Origin: Flammeovirgaceae bacterium 311
GTDB lineage: Bacteria; Bacteroidota; Bacteroidia; Cytophagales; Cyclobacteriaceae
NCBI GenBank assembly: GCA_000597885.1
Contig: CP004371.1
Span: 248,001 to 312,000, forward strand
DNA: 64,000 nt
Direction of reading: 5' to 3'
Of this stretch, positions 61,585 to 64,000 are shown in pieces. Each line of letters starts with the position of its first letter. The first letter of the stretch is position 1. The notes beneath the pieces were generated by a model that saw only the letters and a list, made by a program, of their open reading frames with translations, made no database searches and was not told where the DNA came from. Made by a program: the position numbers and the translations under genes.

Positions 61585-63021
61585 ATGCATACATACAGAT
61601 TTTTATGTTTCTCCTTCTATTTTTTAATGCTACTGCTAATGGCCTCCTGTGGAAGAAGTACTACAGCTGAACAAAGCCAGCCTACAGCCGGATCTGACCC
61701 CTGGAACAGAATGGAAGAGGTGCTGGCCCAGATCCAGGCACCTACTTTCCCCGACAGGGATTTTATGATCACAGATTATGGCGCTGTAGCAGATGGCACA
61801 ACCGTTAACACTGCATCTTTTCGTGCAGCAATAGAGGCCTGCAACGCGGCTGGCGGAGGCCGTGTGGTGGTGCCGGCAGGTAACTATTTCTCGGGGCCCA
61901 TTTACCTCAAAAGCAATGTAAACCTGCACCTGCAGAAAGGCGCCAGGATCCTGTTCTCAACCAATCCCGATGATTACCTGCCCCTGGTATTTACCCGCTG
62001 GGAAGGGGTGGAGCTGATGAATTACTCACCCCTTATCTATGCTTTCGAGGAAGAAAACATTGCCCTTACCGGCGAGGGTGTGCTCGACGGACAGGCAGAT
62101 GAGACTAACTGGTGGCCCTGGAAAGGACAGGCAAGGTACGGCTGGAAGCAGGGCATGCCACACCAGAACGAGGAGGCTAACAGGGCTTCGCTCTTTGAGA
62201 TGGCCGAAAAGGGTGTTGCTGTAGAAGAGCGTAAGTTTGGAACCGGTCATTATCTGCGCCCACAGTTTGTACAGCCTTACCGTTGCAACAATGTGCTGAT
62301 AGAAGGAGTGACCATCGTTAACTCGCCTATGTGGATCCTTAATCCTGTGCTGTGCAACAACGTTACCATACAAGGGGTAACGGTGGAGAGCCAGGGGCCT
62401 AACTCCGACGGCTGCGATCCGGAATCCTGCAAAAATGTGCTCATCAAAGAGTGCTTTTTTAATACCGGCGATGATTGCATTGCCATCAAATCAGGTCGTA
62501 ATGCTGATGGACGTCGCATCAATGTACCCAGCGAAAACATCATTATCCAAAACTGTTCCATGGCCAACGGGCATGGCGGGGTGGTAATTGGTAGTGAAAT
62601 ATCTGGCGGTGCTCGTAACATATGGGCTGAAAACTGCAAAATGAACTCTCCCGAGCTTGACAGGGCGCTGCGCATCAAAACCAGCTCCATGCGGGGTGGT
62701 GTGGTAGAGAACGTTTACCTGCGTAACATAGAAGTAGGTCAGGTGGCAGAGCAGGTGATCCGGGTCAATATGTTTTACGAAGACTCCGGCGCCTACATAC
62801 CTACTGTTCGGAACATTGAAGTTTTGAACATGACGGTGGAGAACGGCGGTAAAGTAGGGGTGCTGCTGGAGGGATATGAGCAATCACCTGTTACCGGAGT
62901 CCGTCTGGAAAATGTAACCATCAAAAATGTAACAGTGCCTTACAAATTCTCTAATGTTAAAAATATTGATTTTGAGGAGGTAACCATTAATGGTGAGCAG
63001 GTTACTCCTGAAATAAACTAG
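61585..63021 (+). CDS. GH28 polygalacturonase-type hydrolase, lipoprotein (second copy)
   Basis: A 478-residue beta-helix enzyme with a lipobox ending at Cys22 (LLMASC). The domain starts with DFMITDYGAVADGTTVNTAS, and the catalytic set is NSDGCDPESCKN (Asp about 277), FNTGDDCIAIKSG (two Asp about 295), NGHGGVVIGSEISGG (His about 330) and LRIKTSSMRGG (about 362). The NSDGxDPESC form is frequent in exo-polygalacturonases. It shares order and motifs with the copy at 56327 but is shorter and lies 77 bases before a second CE12 gene, repeating the GH28-CE12 module. Confidence 0.94.
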   Translation: MHTYRFLCFSFYFLMLLLMASCGRSTTAEQSQPTAGSDPWNRMEEVLAQIQAPTFPDRDFMITDYGAVADGTTVNTASFRAAIEACNAAGGGRVVVPAGNYFSGPIYLKSNVNLHLQKGARILFSTNPDDYLPLVFTRWEGVELMNYSPLIYAFEEENIALTGEGVLDGQADETNWWPWKGQARYGWKQGMPHQNEEANRASLFEMAEKGVAVEERKFGTGHYLRPQFVQPYRCNNVLIEGVTIVNSPMWILNPVLCNNVTIQGVTVESQGPNSDGCDPESCKNVLIKECFFNTGDDCIAIKSGRNADGRRINVPSENIIIQNCSMANGHGGVVIGSEISGGARNIWAENCKMNSPELDRALRIKTSSMRGGVVENVYLRNIEVGQVAEQVIRVNMFYEDSGAYIPTVRNIEVLNMTVENGGKVGVLLEGYEQSPVTGVRLENVTIKNVTVPYKFSNVKNIDFEEVTINGEQVTPEIN

Positions 63022-63098
63022 TTCTTTGGCAGCAAACTTAAACCTCCGTAGGTATAAAATCTTCGGCGGGTTGACTTTACCAACAGAAAAGCAGACTT

Positions 63099-63863
63099 AT
63101 GAAATTAGGCATTATCAAATTATCAGTCCTTATCACCAGCGTGCTGTTGCTGGCATTTCAGCCAGCGGGTAAAAAGCCGATAAAAGTATACTTGATTGGT
63201 GACTCAACCATGTCGATAAAAGACACAAGAAAATATCCTGAAACAGGCTGGGGCATGCCTTTCGCCCATTTTTTTGATGAGAAGGTTGCAGTAGATAACC
63301 GGGCCAAAAACGGACGCAGTACCAAAACGTTCCTTTCTGAAAACTTATGGCAGCCGGTGCTGAACCAGCTGAAAGAAGGCGACTGGGTGTTCATCCAGTT
63401 TGGCCATAATGATGAGTCGCCGGAGAAAGTAGGCCGTTACACCACTCCCACTGAGTACAAAACGAACTTAACCCGCTACATCACCGAAAGCAGGAGCAAG
63501 GGGGCAAACCCGGTACTGCTCACGCCCGTAGCCCGCAGAAGCTTTGATGCCTCTGGAAAGATTCAGGAAACCCATGGAGAATACTCTGATCTGGCCCGTG
63601 CCGTAGCCCGGGAGCAGCAGGTGCCACTCATCGATATGGATAAAAAGACACAGCAATTACTGCAGGAGTTTGGGCCGGAGCATTCAAAACTGCTTTTCCT
63701 CCAGCTAAAGCCTGGAGAGCATCCTAATTATCCAAATGGTGTAGATGATAATACCCACTTCAGCGAATTAGGTGCACGCCTGGTAGCTCAGCTGGTGCTG
63801 GCTGAGGTAAAGGCACAAAACCTGCCCCTGGCAGAGCGCATATATAAACCAGATCCAAAATAA
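63099..63863 (+). CDS. CE12 rhamnogalacturonan/pectin acetylesterase, SGNH fold (second copy)
   Basis: A 254-residue SGNH hydrolase with a signal peptide (SVLITSVLLLAFQPAG). The blocks are VYLIGDSTMSIKD (Ser about 35), NGRSTKTFLSENLW (Gly), FIQFGHNDESPEKV (Asn about 103) and DNTHFSELGARLVAQL (Asp/His about 217-220). It is shorter than the first copy, mainly around the N-terminal loop after the Ser block. It follows the second GH28 gene and precedes the truncated gene at 63871 by seven bases, so the operon continues beyond the window. Confidence 0.93.
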   Translation: MKLGIIKLSVLITSVLLLAFQPAGKKPIKVYLIGDSTMSIKDTRKYPETGWGMPFAHFFDEKVAVDNRAKNGRSTKTFLSENLWQPVLNQLKEGDWVFIQFGHNDESPEKVGRYTTPTEYKTNLTRYITESRSKGANPVLLTPVARRSFDASGKIQETHGEYSDLARAVAREQQVPLIDMDKKTQQLLQEFGPEHSKLLFLQLKPGEHPNYPNGVDDNTHFSELGARLVAQLVLAEVKAQNLPLAERIYKPDPK

Positions 63864-63870
63864 GTTTTGT

Positions 63871-64000
63871 ATGCGGGTAATTTCCATCAAGCAGGTGGCA
63901 ATAGCCGTGCTAAGCCTATCACTTTATGCTGCCTGTACCACTACAAAAACAGAAATCTGGAAGCTCAACAGGCTGGAATTGATAGGCGGTCATAAGACAA
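63871..64000 (+). CDS. Lipoprotein of the pectin operon, N-terminus only, cut by the window edge
   Basis: Forty-three codons are visible from the ATG at 63871. They encode a lipoprotein signal with Cys22 (SLYAAC) followed by TTTKTEIWKLNRLELIGGHK. The IWKLNRLELIGGH stretch resembles the mature start of LamG/concanavalin-like proteins that often sit in Bacteroidota pectin loci, but too little is present to assign a family. The seven-base gap after CE12 indicates the same operon. Confidence 0.7.
   Translation, partial: MRVISIKQVAIAVLSLSLYAACTTTKTEIWKLNRLELIGGHKT

Noticed and set aside
1-64000. CRISPR arrays, tRNA/rRNA genes, insertion sequences, phage or plasmid genes
   Set aside because: No repeat-spacer pattern, transposase, integrase or RNA gene could be recognised; gene order is that of ordinary metabolic loci.

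Overview
The window looks like a chromosomal segment of a polysaccharide-degrading member of the Bacteroidota, probably Cytophagales-like rather than gut Bacteroides. The evidence is two SusC/SusD pairs, type IX secretion C-terminal sorting domains on two enzymes, many lipoprotein enzymes, DUF4249 and DUF6377 family proteins, and TAnnTTTG-type promoter boxes. The genus cannot be fixed from the sequence alone. I see no tRNA, rRNA, insertion sequence, integrase or CRISPR array.

Left part (1-20.1 kb). A truncated DEAD-box RNA helicase lies at the left edge on the minus strand. It is followed by a small TonB-dependent receptor with its DUF4249 lipoprotein partner (504-3725) and an HD-domain hydrolase. 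Polysaccharide utilisation locus 1 (PUL1, about 4.9-20.1 kb) holds a SusC/SusD pair, a SusE/F-like surface lipoprotein, a SusB-like GH97, a GH71/GH99-like enzyme with a type IX sorting tail, a SusR-like membrane regulator (DUF6377), a CE2-type acetyl esterase and a cytoplasmic GH15. The set points to an alpha-linked, probably acetylated, glucan-like substrate.

Middle (20.6-26.6 kb). A large Reg_prop/Y_Y_Y sensor histidine kinase is followed by a stand-alone receiver protein, then by a divergent IMP dehydrogenase that ends in a strong terminator.

Pectin region (26.7-64 kb). On the minus strand lies a uronate catabolism and uptake block: kduI, kduD, a LacI-type regulator, uxaB, uxaC, kdgK, eda, a TRAP transporter (P, Q, M) and an MFS transporter. 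Divergent from it on the plus strand is PUL2: SusC/SusD, a PL1 pectate lyase with type IX tail, a surface glycan-binding-type lipoprotein, a DUF4861 protein, two more PL1 lyases, GH105, CE8, GH43, GH28, CE12, then CE8, an alpha/beta hydrolase, a VOC protein, GH28, CE12, and a lipoprotein gene cut by the right edge. The likely flow is surface cleavage of homogalacturonan by PL1, import by SusCD, periplasmic de-esterification (CE8, CE12, hydrolase) and saccharification (GH28, GH105), inner-membrane uptake of monomeric uronates by TRAP/MFS, and conversion to 2-keto-3-deoxygluconate, then pyruvate plus glyceraldehyde 3-phosphate.

Regulation. A palindrome of the form TGCAATCGATTGCA occurs upstream of kduI, uxaB, the PUL2 SusC gene and the PUL2 glycan-binding gene (two copies each at the last two). 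It is most simply the operator of the LacI-type regulator encoded between kduD and uxaB. A weaker copy sits before the PUL1 SusC gene. The most interesting less-described points are this shared operator set, the duplicated CE8-GH28-CE12 modules, the DUF4861 and VOC proteins embedded in a pectin locus, the lipoprotein TRAP binding protein, and the unusual GH97 + GH71/99-like + CE2 locus.
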